DNA of 64,000 bases from Tubiluchus corallicola. Lineage: Eukaryota; Priapulida; Priapulimorpha; Priapulimorphida; Tubiluchidae. The notes under the pieces are model-generated. The model was not told the origin of the DNA. It worked only from the letters and a program-made list of their open reading frames with translations, and did not search any database. Below, one piece after another: positions 49,101 to 59,700 of this stretch. The DNA is taken from positions 1 to 64,000 of the forward strand of contig JAQGDQ010000156.1 of the NCBI GenBank assembly GCA_030141605.1, in the 5' to 3' direction. The translations under genes were made by a program, and so were the position numbers. How positions within the stretch are numbered: the first letter of the stretch is position 1; every line of letters starts with the position of its first letter.

Positions 49101-52085
49101 CAGGCCTACTAAATGAACAGCTTTGTGGCATTTAGTAAACAATCTAGCTTTTTAGTTTCACTCACGTTTTAATTCCTCTTTATTTTTTTCACTTGCGGCA
49201 TGATCAACTCTTAAAGTTCGTCCATTTAGCTCATACCCGTTAAGATTACGCATAGCACTGAGTGCCGTCTCTTGGTCTTTGTATTCGCAGAAGCCATAGC
49301 CTTTGGGCTTCCCAGTTTCTCTATCGTAAACGAGTCTGAAAGAGGAGAAAATGACTGTTAACAGCAGTTAGACGCATTAATAAATAATAAAATTCGAGAT
49401 TAAAGCAATTTTTAAGGAAGAAAGAATTGAGCATCGTTAGTGATTTTATACAAACATATAAATAATTCATCATGCTACTTTACTAAACACACTTTTAAAT
49501 CTGCATCAAAAAATATTTTTTCTGTTTCTGAAAAGCTATGACAAGGTGGGCTTAGTTAGTCTGGCATTTTCAAACACTACTTCTTCTACCAAACATTGAA
49601 GAGTTCTAGGAGACTTACTTGAATTTCAGCACTGGTCCAACTTGGCCGAAAATCTCTTGCAATAGTTCCTCCGAAGCATCGTATGAAATATTACCAACTA
49701 AAGCAACCACAAAGTATTTGAACATAGGTAATTCAGAAAACGACTGGTCAACATGAATACCTTAGACATGTATCCCGCTCAATTATCTTAACTGCTAGTG
49801 ATTTCGCACTTTATACAGTAATCGTTATACTCACAGTCAGCCATAATTATTGCGTAAGATTTCTGCGCCCTACATAGGAATGCATCGAATATTCGGATCA
49901 CATAATTTTTTTCCGGAATATCAGTATAAAAATCCGGTCCAGTAAACTTTGGTGGTAACCACTAAAAGTTTGCTGGTCCTTTCGGTATATCGAAGTTTTC
50001 TTTTTTAATAATTGTCACATTTGATGAAAATTATATTAAACAAACCAAATATTTCCTGTTTATAAAAATTATCTAGAATAAGCTGATAGTAAACAGCGAA
50101 CACTGCACAACAGGTGACATTTTGCTTTTTGTTTCTGTAGGATAACTCGAAGAATGCAATGTACCATCGGTACACAAGTACTGTCAATGTGCAATGGCGT
50201 GGCGGTGCTGTATTTACTTATACACACGATGGAATAAATCAATAAGAACTGGAGCTAGTAAATAAATATACCATTGCAGTTTTGCTTAAAGGCTTATATA
50301 ACCCCAAAAAGCATTAAAGTTTTTTAAATGCAGTATTAAGATTAAATAACTCATAATTATCATTAAACGAAGGAAACTTATAATAAATTGAATCAACTGG
50401 TAACAAATGCCTGCATATGGGAAAACAGTTTACATAAGCAGTGACCTTACTGCAGCACCATAACTATAAAATAAGCACAAAGACAACTAGACCAGGCAGT
50501 ACAGTGTAATCAATAAGGCGTCTCCTTTCCGTCTAGAAGGTTGTGAGTTCAATACACAGCTAGGTAATACCAAATGCTTTTAAAACAGTGCCAGCTGTTG
50601 AACTGTCAGGCACATGGGGTAAAAATAGCGGCAATAATGACCTCTGTATTATAACCAGGTGCAGTTTATTATTTAGAGTCGGCAACAAAACTCACGGCAG
50701 ACTTGTGTTGTCTGTTGAATTAAAAGCCGACTTTAAATAAAGGTTATTATTGTTCGTATTATTATTATGATTATTATTAAGTAATACTATATAATACTGG
50801 TATCTCAGACTCTCTGTACGCCACTAGCCGAAGTGCTTGTGCTAAATTTGCAGAAAAGCCAGTGTCATACATGGGCAGCCAAAGTACGGCACTGGCGATT
50901 TCTGTCTTAGAATCGAGAATTATGACATGATAAAACATAAAACTAAATTTGTTTTAGAAAAAAAGTAACTTTATAGCAATGAGGGATAATCCTTGACAAT
51001 TATGCATTTTTTTACAGTAATATCATCATTATTATTAGCTCCATCAATATCATCATTAAACTAAGTATCTTGTGCTATAAGGAAAGAAACTATGTAGGGC
51101 ATATAGCTTGCTAGCTCGCTTACTTAGTAGAAAACAATTATTTGTCCAAGAAGTAATAAAATGGATTACCTGTCTGTGAAGTGAGACAAAATAAAAAATG
51201 ATATACCTTAAACGAATGTTGCAATCGCCTAAAAAGCAGGTTTATTTCATTTCAAAAAAATTAATATCGAAGCCAAATTTAATATTGGCGATTCTACTAG
51301 CTTAGAATAAGATTCTTTTATTTTATCGGATGTATAATAAATTGTTCAACGTGTAGTGACATTTTCAATAATTATTATTAAATAAACAAAGACATCAGAT
51401 GCTGCCAGTACTATAACTGACTCATTGCATGACCTGTCTCTAGTGTCCATACGTAGGCAGCCCATGTACGACGCATCCTACTTGGGCTAGTCCATGTACA
51501 CCAATTGTCCTACTTCAGCTAATGTCCTACTCCGCTCCCAAGGCGATCAATAATGATCATTTCTGCAGCAACACAATGGGAATATCTCGCTCATTGCAAC
51601 ACATGAAAAACGGTACAATAGCCAGGCTGCCAGACCCTTCAAGGTGGTGTTATTACACTTTTCAAGGCTATCAGGTTTTATATAATTATAAATTTAAATT
51701 ATAATTATAGGCGTTTGCCGGCTTCAGGTGGTGTCGCATGTGCAAAAATGTACGAAACTCTGTGTGATGCAAACACTATAACTTAAAAATAATTCAAACG
51801 CTGATACAAAAACCCTAGCCTAAATACAATCGGGACTTTCCAGCAAAAAGAACAGTTATAATGATTTAAACATTAAGTCCTGTCAAATGGACCTGCACTA
51901 CAAGATGACGCTCAGTCTAGCCAGCGTATTGCAATTCCTCAGGCTTGTATTTTCGCGATAAATATTGTAGCCAGGTAGCCCAGATAATAACTCTAAAAGA
52001 CACTGTGATCAATACACATAAACTTACCAAAAACAGATCTCATAGACTTTTCCGCCGCAGATAATGCTCCACTGACAGTCGCCAT
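40024..52085 (-). CDS. CSTF2: Cleavage stimulation factor subunit 2 (CstF-64), ten coding exons
   Basis: CstF-64 binds GU-rich sequence downstream of poly(A) sites and works with CSTF1 and CSTF3 in pre-mRNA 3'-end cleavage. Coding exons are 52085-52028, 49697-49619, 49335-49166, 48368-48226, 47142-47023, 45538-45358, 44887-44750, 44030-43911, 43371-43013 and 40146-40024. All have GT-AG junctions with matching phases. The sum is 1491 nt, or 496 residues (human 577). The N-terminal RRM has RNP2 VFVGNI (18-23) and RNP1 KGYGFCEY (57-64). The hinge follows ([14 protein letters not shown], about 137-150). Next comes a Pro/Gly-rich region with PADPRG/A repeats in place of the vertebrate MEARA/G repeats. 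The protein ends with the Pcf11-binding C-terminal domain ([19 protein letters not shown]). It lies head to head with MPC1. Confidence 0.96.
40720..41020 (+). repeat. Dispersed repeat family B, copy 3
   Basis: Runs from the CACGTAGCCGGG region to AAGAGACTTGGTTTTTGCTT. It matches the reverse complement of 56200-56290 plus 56575-56860. Lies in CSTF2 intron 9. Confidence 0.65.
41403..41466. repeat. (TA)n with flanking tandem duplication
   Basis: TATTAATTCTACTGGTATAT occurs twice, each copy followed by a TA run. Short satellite-like duplication. Confidence 0.85.
41480..41760. other. GC-rich block of unknown nature inside CSTF2 intron 9
   Basis: A sharply bounded, GC-richer island (GAGGCTACAGCTTCGACGAG, GGGCCCACCGGGAGGAAGGG, GAACGGGAACGGGCCGAGGG) in an AT-rich intron. 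The left edge abuts the TA repeat. The minus frame of 66 codons resembles nothing I know. It is possibly a transposon or integrated fragment. Confidence 0.4.
42275..42800 (+). repeat. Dispersed repeat family A, copy 2
   Basis: The longest copy with both ends: AAAGCACAAGAAAACCCTCC at the left, CGAGTACGATATATGCATAA and a run to CTTGTTGTCC at the right. The middle section matches 47480-47700. CSTF2 intron 9. Confidence 0.7.
43013..43371 (-). CDS. CSTF2: CSTF2 coding exon 9
   Basis: Encodes tandem short repeats of the type MP(A/S)DPR(G/A), a Gly/Ala stretch and the beginning of the C-terminal domain (ITQQDQEK). Acceptor TTTCATTAG, donor AAAAG|GTATGC, phase 0 out. Confidence 0.92.
43911..44030 (-). 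CDS. CSTF2: CSTF2 coding exon 8
   Basis: Encodes [20 protein letters not shown] and [16 protein letters not shown]. Acceptor AACAACAG, donor TTAG|GTATAT. Symmetric phase 1-1 and 120 nt, another potential in-frame cassette. Confidence 0.88.
44750..44887 (-). CDS. CSTF2: CSTF2 coding exon 7
   Basis: A Gly/Pro-rich segment ([15 protein letters not shown], then [17 protein letters not shown]). Acceptor TTGACAG, donor AGAG|GTGAGT, phase 1 on both sides, so it could be skipped in frame. Confidence 0.88.
45358..45538 (-). CDS. CSTF2: CSTF2 coding exon 6
   Basis: Begins [12 protein letters not shown] (compare KILHRQTNIPT in human), then a Pro/Gln-rich segment. Acceptor ACTTTTGTAG, donor AGAT|GTAAGA, phase 1. 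Confidence 0.9.
46410..46760 (+). pseudogene. LINE ORF2 C-terminal fragment in CSTF2 intron 5
   Basis: The plus strand, with one in-frame stop, encodes a C-terminal segment typical of non-LTR ORF2 proteins: [23 protein letters not shown] and [20 protein letters not shown]. It is opposite in strand to CSTF2 and non-functional. Confidence 0.75.
47023..47142 (-). CDS. CSTF2: CSTF2 coding exon 5
   Basis: Encodes [20 protein letters not shown] and [12 protein letters not shown], the most conserved part of the hinge. Acceptor CTTTTGCAG, donor GTG|GTACGT, 120 nt, phase 0 on both sides. Confidence 0.94.
47340..47830 (+). repeat. Dispersed repeat family A, copy 3
   Basis: A diverged copy (AAGAAAACACTATTCGAGAC, GAAATTTTATATCACTTACA, AAAATAATCAGGGCATT). 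An internal 24-bp duplication (TTACGTAAGTCTTTCAAGCA, twice) lies near 47708-47760. CSTF2 intron 4. Confidence 0.6.
47830..48010 (-). mobile_element. tRNA-derived SINE candidate
   Basis: On the minus strand a tRNA-like head (TGGTTCACTGGCTCAGAAGC, then a B-box-like GAGGGGTTCAGGCC) is followed by an AT-rich tail ending ATTAATTAATTATTTATTTT. Inserted in CSTF2 intron 4, in the same orientation as the gene. Confidence 0.4.
48226..48368 (-). CDS. CSTF2: CSTF2 coding exon 4
   Basis: Encodes the start of the hinge, which contacts CSTF3 in characterised orthologues: [19 protein letters not shown]. Acceptor GTTTCACAG, donor AAG|GTAAGG, phase 0. Confidence 0.93.
48610..49108. mobile_element. hAT-like MITE in CSTF2 intron 3
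   Basis: Terminal inverted repeats are TAGAGCTGTAACGATA (left) and, reversed, TAGGCCTGTAATGATA (right), a classic hAT form. GATACGATACAT/ATCGCGATAC subterminal repeats are clustered at both ends. Flanks CTAAACAT and CTAAATGA could be a diverged 8-bp duplication. No transposase. Confidence 0.72.
49166..49335 (-). CDS. CSTF2: CSTF2 coding exon 3
   Basis: Encodes the second half of the RRM, including RNP1 (KGYGFCEY), through SEKNKEELK. Acceptor CTCTTTCAG, donor AAAC|GTGAGT, phase 1 out. Confidence 0.94.
49619..49697 (-). CDS. CSTF2: CSTF2 coding exon 2
   Basis: Encodes [19 protein letters not shown] and the start of the next strand, the first half of the RRM. Acceptor GCTTTAG, donor AA|GTAAGT, phase 2 out. 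Confidence 0.93.
50490..50790 (+). mobile_element. tRNA-derived SINE in CSTF2 intron 1
   Basis: A tRNA-like head (CAGTACAGTGTAATCAATAA followed by GGCG, and B-box-like AGGTTGTGAGTTCAATAC) leads into a body ending TTTAAATAAAGGTTATTATT and an ATT-rich tail. The tail form matches LINE 3' ends elsewhere in the window. Confidence 0.5.
52028..52085 (-). CDS. CSTF2: CSTF2 coding exon 1
   Basis: Encodes the start [19 protein letters not shown]. The ATG is at 52085-52083 and the donor TTTG|GTAAGT at 52028/52027, phase 1. This single Met precedes the RNP2 strand of the RRM. Confidence 0.93.
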
Positions 52086-52385
52086 TTTCGAAACATTGAA
52101 ATGGCTACAGGCTGCAGTAAACCAAAAACGAAATTAACGCATTTAAGTCGCGTCTTATTTATGAACACAATGGTTGCATGAAGACGAGACGCCGTGTTAC
52201 GCCTCTCTGGTCTCTAGCTAACACTTCCTAAGTTGTTATTAAAGTGTTGGTGCACAATTTAAGGCCTACTATGTTTTTTAATAGACTGTAAATTAAACCA
52301 TCATAGACAAGGGTTCGATTCTCAGTTGAATCATATCAAAGTTGTCAATAGTACTATAATATTATAGCTAAACATGTTCAGCTAA

Positions 52386-52777
52386 TAGGGGTGAGCATTC
52401 TTTACCAGAAAGCGAATTCGAATCGAACCGAATTTGTGACTTTCGAATTCGAATCGAACCAAACTTCAGTGTTTCGAATTCGAACCGAATTCGAATTGAG
52501 ATCGAAAGATTTTCGAACAAGTTTTCGAACCACCAGCAAAAATTAGTCTTACAAAGATCATGCATATCACTAGATTTTGTTCTGCAATATAACGACTAGT
52601 AATTATTTTAAAATTATGTGCAGAAATCACAGCCAAATTATGCTAATTGCATGATGTTTCAATCGTTTTAGTGATAAAGAACATGTGTGATTGAAGTGCT
52701 GAATTATTCGAATCTATAGTTTTGGATTCGAATCCAGTTCGAACTAAAAAAACTCGAACGTTCGATGCTCGCCCCTA
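52386..52777. mobile_element. hAT-like MITE between CSTF2 and MPC1, copy 1
   Basis: Termini TAGGGGTGAGCATTC and, reversed, TAGGGGCGAGCATCG. The flanking 8-bp duplication is TCAGCTAA / TCTGCTAA (7 of 8). The interior is full of TTCGAATTCGAA palindromic motifs. No coding capacity. Confidence 0.88.
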
Positions 52778-52822
52778 TCTGCTAAACGTGCATATTTATC
52801 AAAGAAATATACAGACAGTAAT

Positions 52823-53287
52823 TAGGGGTGAACATCTAATGTTCAATTCGAATGAGTTTTTTAAATTCGAATAATTTGATTCAAACCTAAATCATGGATT
52901 CGAATAATTTGTTCACCACTTAATACATATACATATGTATGCATGAAAGTGCAAATAAATAAACTAAACTAAACCCAAACTTACATGTTCATTATTAAAA
53001 TGTTGCAATCTACGCAATTTAGCACGATTTTTGTACATAATTTTTAAACAAATTATCAAATTTTGTGTTTTTACTGCAGGAAAAAATCAAACAATACATT
53101 ATGACCTTCGCAAAACTGCAGACTGCTCTTTATTTAGGATTCGAAAATTTATTCCAATTCTGAACTTTAAACATGAATTCGAATTTGATTTGCATTCGAA
53201 ATTTTGAAACTCGGTTTGATACAAGTTTAAAACCCAAAACTTGATTTGATTTCAACTCGCTTTCTGATAGGGATATGCTCACCCTTA
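52823..53287. mobile_element. hAT-like MITE between CSTF2 and MPC1, copy 2
   Basis: Termini TAGGGGTGAACATCT and, reversed, TAAGGGTGAGCATATCC. Flanks ACAGTAAT / ACAGTATA (6 of 8) fit an old 8-bp duplication. The interior carries the same GAATTCGAA-type motifs as copy 1, only 45 bp away. Confidence 0.82.
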
Positions 53288-53429
53288 ACAGTATATAGAA
53301 AAATCCAAAACTTTTAACGTTTCTATCCCTGGATTATGATTTAAGCAAAATTATTACTGTTGTTACTATTATTGTTATTGTTGTATATTGTCTTATTATT
53401 GTTATTATTATTATAATTATTATCATTGT

Positions 53430-53473
53430 CATCATCATTATTACTACTACTACAACTAATACTGCTGCTGCTG

Positions 53474-53529
<56 letters not shown>

Positions 53530-53572
53530 GCTGCTGCTACTGCTACTGCTACTGCTACTGCTACTGCTACTG

Positions 53573-53612
<40 letters not shown>

Positions 53613-53616
53613 AAGT
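53430..53616. repeat. (CTA/CTG)n microsatellite upstream of MPC1
   Basis: ACT/GCT trinucleotides over about 185 bp, about 115 bp before the MPC1 start codon. The poly-Leu reading is an artefact. Confidence 0.95.
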
Positions 53617-53730
53617 TAAACGCTTGCGTCTACCAATCTAGTGGAGCAGCACATCATGAAACGGTGGGAATTTTGGGGAATTATCACTGTTTTGCTTCTG
53701 TTTTTTACGCCTTTCAGGGCTGTTAGCAAA

Positions 53731-53798
53731 ATGGCTGCGTCCATCAAAGCCGCTGTAAAATATGTTACGAGTAAAGAAATGGGAAATTACTTGATGAG
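53731..53798 (+). CDS. MPC1: MPC1 coding exon 1
   Basis: The N-terminal amphipathic segment, ending LM(R/S). The ATG at 53731 is preceded by TTTCAGGGCTGTTAGCAAA, which may itself contain a 5'-UTR acceptor. The end is uncertain (53798 or 53805). Confidence 0.85.
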
Positions 53799-56700
53799 GT
53801 GTAAAGTTTGTTATTTACGTTTAACCAGACGCGGTTACGTTTAAGTTAGTGTTCAACAGTAATATTAATTTTTAGTCAAAAAGGCAACAAACCAAAAGTT
53901 ATGCTAATGCACCCTGAAGTGCCTAGATACTAGCTGCATCAATCATGCCATTGAATAATTTAATATCGCTAGCCCATGAATAGCATTGGGCGTGGCCACT
54001 GTCATTGCAAACTTTTAAATTTATTTATGTTTTTGAAGCTATTACATTACTTGGGAGACGACTGCGTGAACTATTAACATCATGACTAAGGAAGTCATTG
54101 GTGGTGATTGTCCCCAACATTCATGCATATTTACACCAACAGTTTATGCGTACATCATAAAGATATGTACATTACATTATACAATTTTTACAATATATGT
54201 ACAAAATTAAAGAAAACAGTTACACTTGACTCGTACAGTCTATTTATAGTACATTAACAGCATGCGATTTAATATAACTAACTAGTAAAAGTAGACCATA
54301 AAATTTTATTGTAGTGCTTTCTTATTACAACTTTATTTTCTCACATCAATTGTAAGTATGACACTAGGACAAAAAAGTTCATCAGGATGCCCGCGAAGAC
54401 GATGGAAAGAAGATAGTTGACTATTCTATAGTATCATCATTCAAAATCTTTATGTGCAATTACCTAATCAATAGTACTACGTCTTTATTCTCAATGAATA
54501 TTCTTTATGTGTAAAATCTAGTATAAGCACTTGTCTGTCACCATGATCCTGCAGATTGAGTTCATACATGCCTCTTTGAAGATTTCAAACATGATGAGAA
54601 ATTTAATATTACTGCCAAATATATGAAAGTGTTTTTCTACTACTGTGGGGTGGCTGACTTGATAATATGTTAATTTTGCATTTTTACTTTTATTCATTAG
54701 AGTAAACACCAGGGCTTGTGGAGTTGGTACATTAAACTCCTGACTCTGACTCCTAGAATTTTAGAAGATTCAACTCTGACTCCGACTCCGGCTTCCAAAA
54801 TTTTAGATTCGACTGTGGCTCCGACTCCTAAAATTTAGGAGCCCTAACTCCCGACTCCAACTCCCACTATTGCCTTTAAGTAATAGCTTGTAGTATTCTC
54901 AATATTTAGCTAAAGTGGCATTTCATAACTACTTAGTGTGCTCAAAAACTGTCTAACTGCATCGACACCAATGCAAAAGTGTCCCAAAATGTGACATTAT
55001 GCACAAATGCGTTTTAAAAGTTACAAGTAACGGGAGTTTGAGTTTGTCTATTTTTTACCGACTCCAACACCCACTTCTCTAACAATAACTGTACTCCTGA
55101 GTCCCAACTCCGACTCCTTCAGCAGTAAATTTACTGCTGACTCCAACTGCGACTCCACAGCCCTGGTTAACATTGTAGTAATGCTTCTTCTTGCTCAACA
55201 TTTTATGTTTTCAGTGGTATATACCGAATCCTAGTTGTCTTTGTTGTTTAGTACTACATTTTGCTGTATTAATTAACGAATTCCTTTTTTATATATTTTC
55301 ATATTTGCACTCCTGATGGCATCTGTTGATACATTACATCATCGTAAACTCATACAGTACGGTAAGCATTTTATGTGAATAGCATTTATTTTTAAACTTC
55401 AGCATACTTCCTCGTAATTTCATTAATTTTTAATGACATTTTGCTTTGTATGATGTTCTAAAAGTTGTTTGTTTATTGCTTTGGGATGTTAACTACATGA
55501 CCTTCAATTCTCTTCAAGTAAGGCCGACAATAAAAATACTTCTGTTTCCGTCTAATCTCAGGGGTAATATTTTTTATCGTGCGTTCGACCAGGAATTTTA
55601 TAATTTTTCTTGTATGTTCATATACTTGACGCAGTCATATGAAAGCGTAAAACGTAAAACAATAATTATTATAGCATTGTTCTTTCGGGGAACGCAGTTT
55701 TTCTGTATGGCCACGTTTTTCCGGCTAACTCTCGGCCAGAGTTGCTATTTTGTATGATGCTCATTGTATTGGAGGCTAAAAAATCTCGACTTTTCCGCCA
55801 AATCGGTGTATTAATGGCCAAGTAGTGTTGCTGCTTATACCATAATTATCAGAACATACACGTTCATGATAGAAAAAAAGAGATTATACGATAATCGATA
55901 ATTGCACGATGATTTAGTAATGTGAAACTAAAAAAACAAATGGTGAAAAAATTTGCATTGAAAAAATTTAAAAGTTTACTGTTAACCAGTGGGAAATAAA
56001 CAAAATTTGATTGCAACTGATTTTAAACATTCCACGATTCAGCTTTAAACAGTCACGAAGCTTTTAATTTTTTTTTTAATTTTTGAAAAAAATTGTCCTC
56101 CCTCCCTACTGATATCTTTTGAGCTCATGAGGTAAGAACAGAAACAATTTTTTGTGGCTGGGCCAATGCTGTGTTATTACAGTGTGCATGATTATGAAGA
56201 TTAATGCTGCTTTAAAGCAAAAGCCAAGTTTCTCGGGAAGTTGAGCTTATTCTAATATTTGTGAAAAATGTTAGAAAGTTTCAGCAATGAAATAAGTTAT
56301 AAGTTATAAGTTTATTTATTTCCACTCTGCATCTAACAGTTATAATAAAAATAAAGATAATTTCACTGAAGTAATTATAAATATAAATGCAATATTATCC
56401 AGAAATGACAAAATAGATTCTTATGCAGCATATACATGTGCAAATTACATTGCAGAATAATTTTATGCATACAGTTTGAGCCTAAAAGCATAGCTTGACA
56501 GGCCAAACTGTACTTGGAAATCTTAAAGAAGTGATTAATAATTGAAATAATGATAATATATACATAAAAGTTGGGGGGGAGTAGTGATTAAAAGATGAAA
56601 TGGAGCGAGAACTAAGAAAAATTGTGATAAGCGCCTCGTGTAGTTAATAATTTCAATTTAAAATCGCGATGACTTCATGCTTGGGAGCACTCATTTTGGT

Positions 56701-59700
56701 GAAAAATGGCACCATCTGGTCACTGTGCAATATAAACTGTTATTTTGCCAGGTGCTTCAGCAATCTTTTTTTGAACTTACAGAGCGAACGCTATAAACTA
56801 AGTAACCCATCCACTATCTACTCTATGCCACTGTTTACATGTGTATCCAAAAGTCAACGAAAGTCTGTAAATTAATTACATTTATGCAACTAATGTATGC
56901 TACTTAAACATTTTACGGTATAATCCTGTGGGTTAAAGCTATGTTTAATCTTGGTCATAACTGATCAAATGACTAATTTTTACATAAACAGTTAAATACA
57001 ACGGTAGAAAAACTGAACTTCTGAGTGAACTGTGGAAACTTCACACAGCTGCCTTCACAGCATTCATGCTGCCCAGCAGTCACAAGCTTACCTCATTTTT
57101 TTTCAAATATGCCGGCAGCGACGTTAGTTTGGCGGGAAATAAAAATATTTAAATTTCTTTTACATTTTTAAGCAAAGCATTCTATGCGTATATCTCGTGT
57201 GGTGATTTCATTATTTTTAATTGTATAATAATGATAATAATGATAATAAAAATAATAAATTTATTTGGAAATGCAAATGCAATATCTAGAAACACTGAGG
57301 AAAATAGACATTAATAATAATGATTTAATTTTAATATGACATCATGCATATAATAAATGGCAAGAACCAGAAGTAAAACCTGTTAGGTGCTTGCACCATC
57401 GTAAATACGTCAATAATAATTGAAAAAAAGAGCAAAAAAATGAGGGTTTTGGCAATTTAAAAGAAAAAAGGAGAATATATTAAAATGCAATAAATGTTGT
57501 TCGAGGGTTGATTCTTCCTTTAAACCTTGTTTGCGATTTCAGCATTTTTGGGGACCAGTAGCAAACTGGGGTCTACCATTAGCTGCAATAGCTGACATGA
57601 AAAAAGATCCAAAGTATATCAGTGGAAAAATGACTTTAGGTAACTTTACTGTAATTTTATGATCCTAAAGCTTATCTAGTTCACACGAATCTATAAACAT
57701 GAGAGACGATGATTAGTAATCATTTGTGGTGCAAGTTTATGGCTATTTTCTATAGAAGGTAAATTTAATTTACCTTTTGAGTTTTTAGTAAAACTGGGTA
57801 CATGATTTGATGTTTGGTTTGAATGTTTGTAAATGTGAGTTCTTTTAATCGCATATTTTTCAAAAAAGACATTAAAACTTGAGCTAGGTGGCAGCATATA
57901 AACTGCATCTGCTTGTGCACACCAGTTGGCAACAACTCAACAACTACCAGCTATATATGATTCATAATGAAACAATTTAATTTTATCATTATTAAATTTG
58001 GTTATGCCTATAAAGTGCCCTTGTGAGTCACTACTTGGGCAACATCAGAAACAAAATGAACTGTTTCAACTTGTGATAAAAAATAGAAATCTTGAATTCG
58101 TGCAGAAGTCATGTTTCACAAAATCAGTTTCATCAGACCAAGCACAAGATGCAAAATAATGTAAATTGTGGAATAGCAAACTGGGTAAAGTACAGTAATT
58201 AAGTAAGCATCTAACAGTACGTTAAATAATGCTTCATTCGCTTTCTGTATGAATGCTTCAGAAGATACATAAATGAGGACAACACGAGCTTTCAATCTGA
58301 AGACAGCCAGATTTCAGATTTAGATATATAAGTGAGGACAGTACTGTAGTATTGTTACACTATGGCAGTGAAGGCAACCCAATAATACAGTTTATTTGTT
58401 AATTATCATGTTTTTAAAACAAGGGTGTTTTAATTACAGTATAAAGATGATTAAGATAATATAATTTATTTTATTAATTTAATAATGTTTTTTTTTCAAT
58501 TTGATAACCTCTGCGTAGAAGATTGAGGAGTCTAACCTGAATATAGTTGTCTGTTGTTTTGTCATTAATCTGTGGTGAAACTTAATGCACCCCATTGTAG
58601 CACCAATCTTACTGAAGCCCAAGTTTGCAGCTCAAAATGGCTGCGTAAAAACTTCTGATTATGTTTTTCCATAATCTGTTTACTATTGATGATGGATTGT
58701 TTGTTGTTGTTTTTCAGCTCTTAGCATTTATTCCCTGTTATTTATGAGGTTTGCTTGGGTTGTACAGCCGAGGAATCTACTTCTGCTAGCATGCCACGCA
58801 ACAAACGAGTCAGCGCAAATCATACAGGGTTGCCGTTTCATCAAATTCACGTATGTGAAACTGAATAAACTTCTTTATACAATGAACAATAAATAGGATA
58901 ATGAATATTTTGAAATATTTTAACTGGTTTTTTCAATTCTCTGTATGTAAACTAAGTGTTGTTGTTGTTCTTCTTGTTGTTGTGGATGACCCTTTAAAAA
59001 AAGCCTAAGGCTGTGCAAACTTATAACAAATCGACATGAAACTACGTACAGATATATTAGAACTATGACTTACCGAATCTGATTTCCAATCATCTTCCAT
59101 TTTGAATTCACTGTGGCAACAATAACTTGATTTTTAAAAAAAGTAAAAACCTCTGCGAATTTGCCTTGCAAACAGATTATCACGAAACTTTATCCGAATG
59201 TGCTAGAACAAATTCTGCATCAACTGACAGAGCCAGATTTTGGGTCTGTCATTTTGAATTCTCAATGGCATCAGTGACTTCATTCTTGAAAAATCTTAAT
59301 GTGCTACCAATTTGCGACATACCGTCAATAAGCATATACTAGAATGAATTTTGCCAATGACTAAATCAGATTTTCCATATGCAGTTTTGAATTCAAGATG
59401 GCAGTGAGAATATCTATGAAACTCACATTTTAGAGCAAACAATAAACTTTGCAATTCACTTAATTAATAATTCACTTTTGACAAAACTGAAGCCTGTGAG
59501 ATTTTGGTGCTTGGAGTAGACCATTTTTTCTTCGAATAATCTTGTCTTTTACAACGAAGTGCAAAACTTTTGACAAATTTAACGAGTTGCTACTGACGAC
59601 TTGCTAATTATGTAACTTTCTAGTTATGTGGATGATGAAACACAAAAACCTGAACCTGGCACACCAGAACAAGCAAGGCAGTTACAAGAACAAGCTGAAC

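Noticed and set aside
53426-53641. Poly-leucine protein
   Set aside because: (CTA/CTG)n microsatellite upstream of MPC1.
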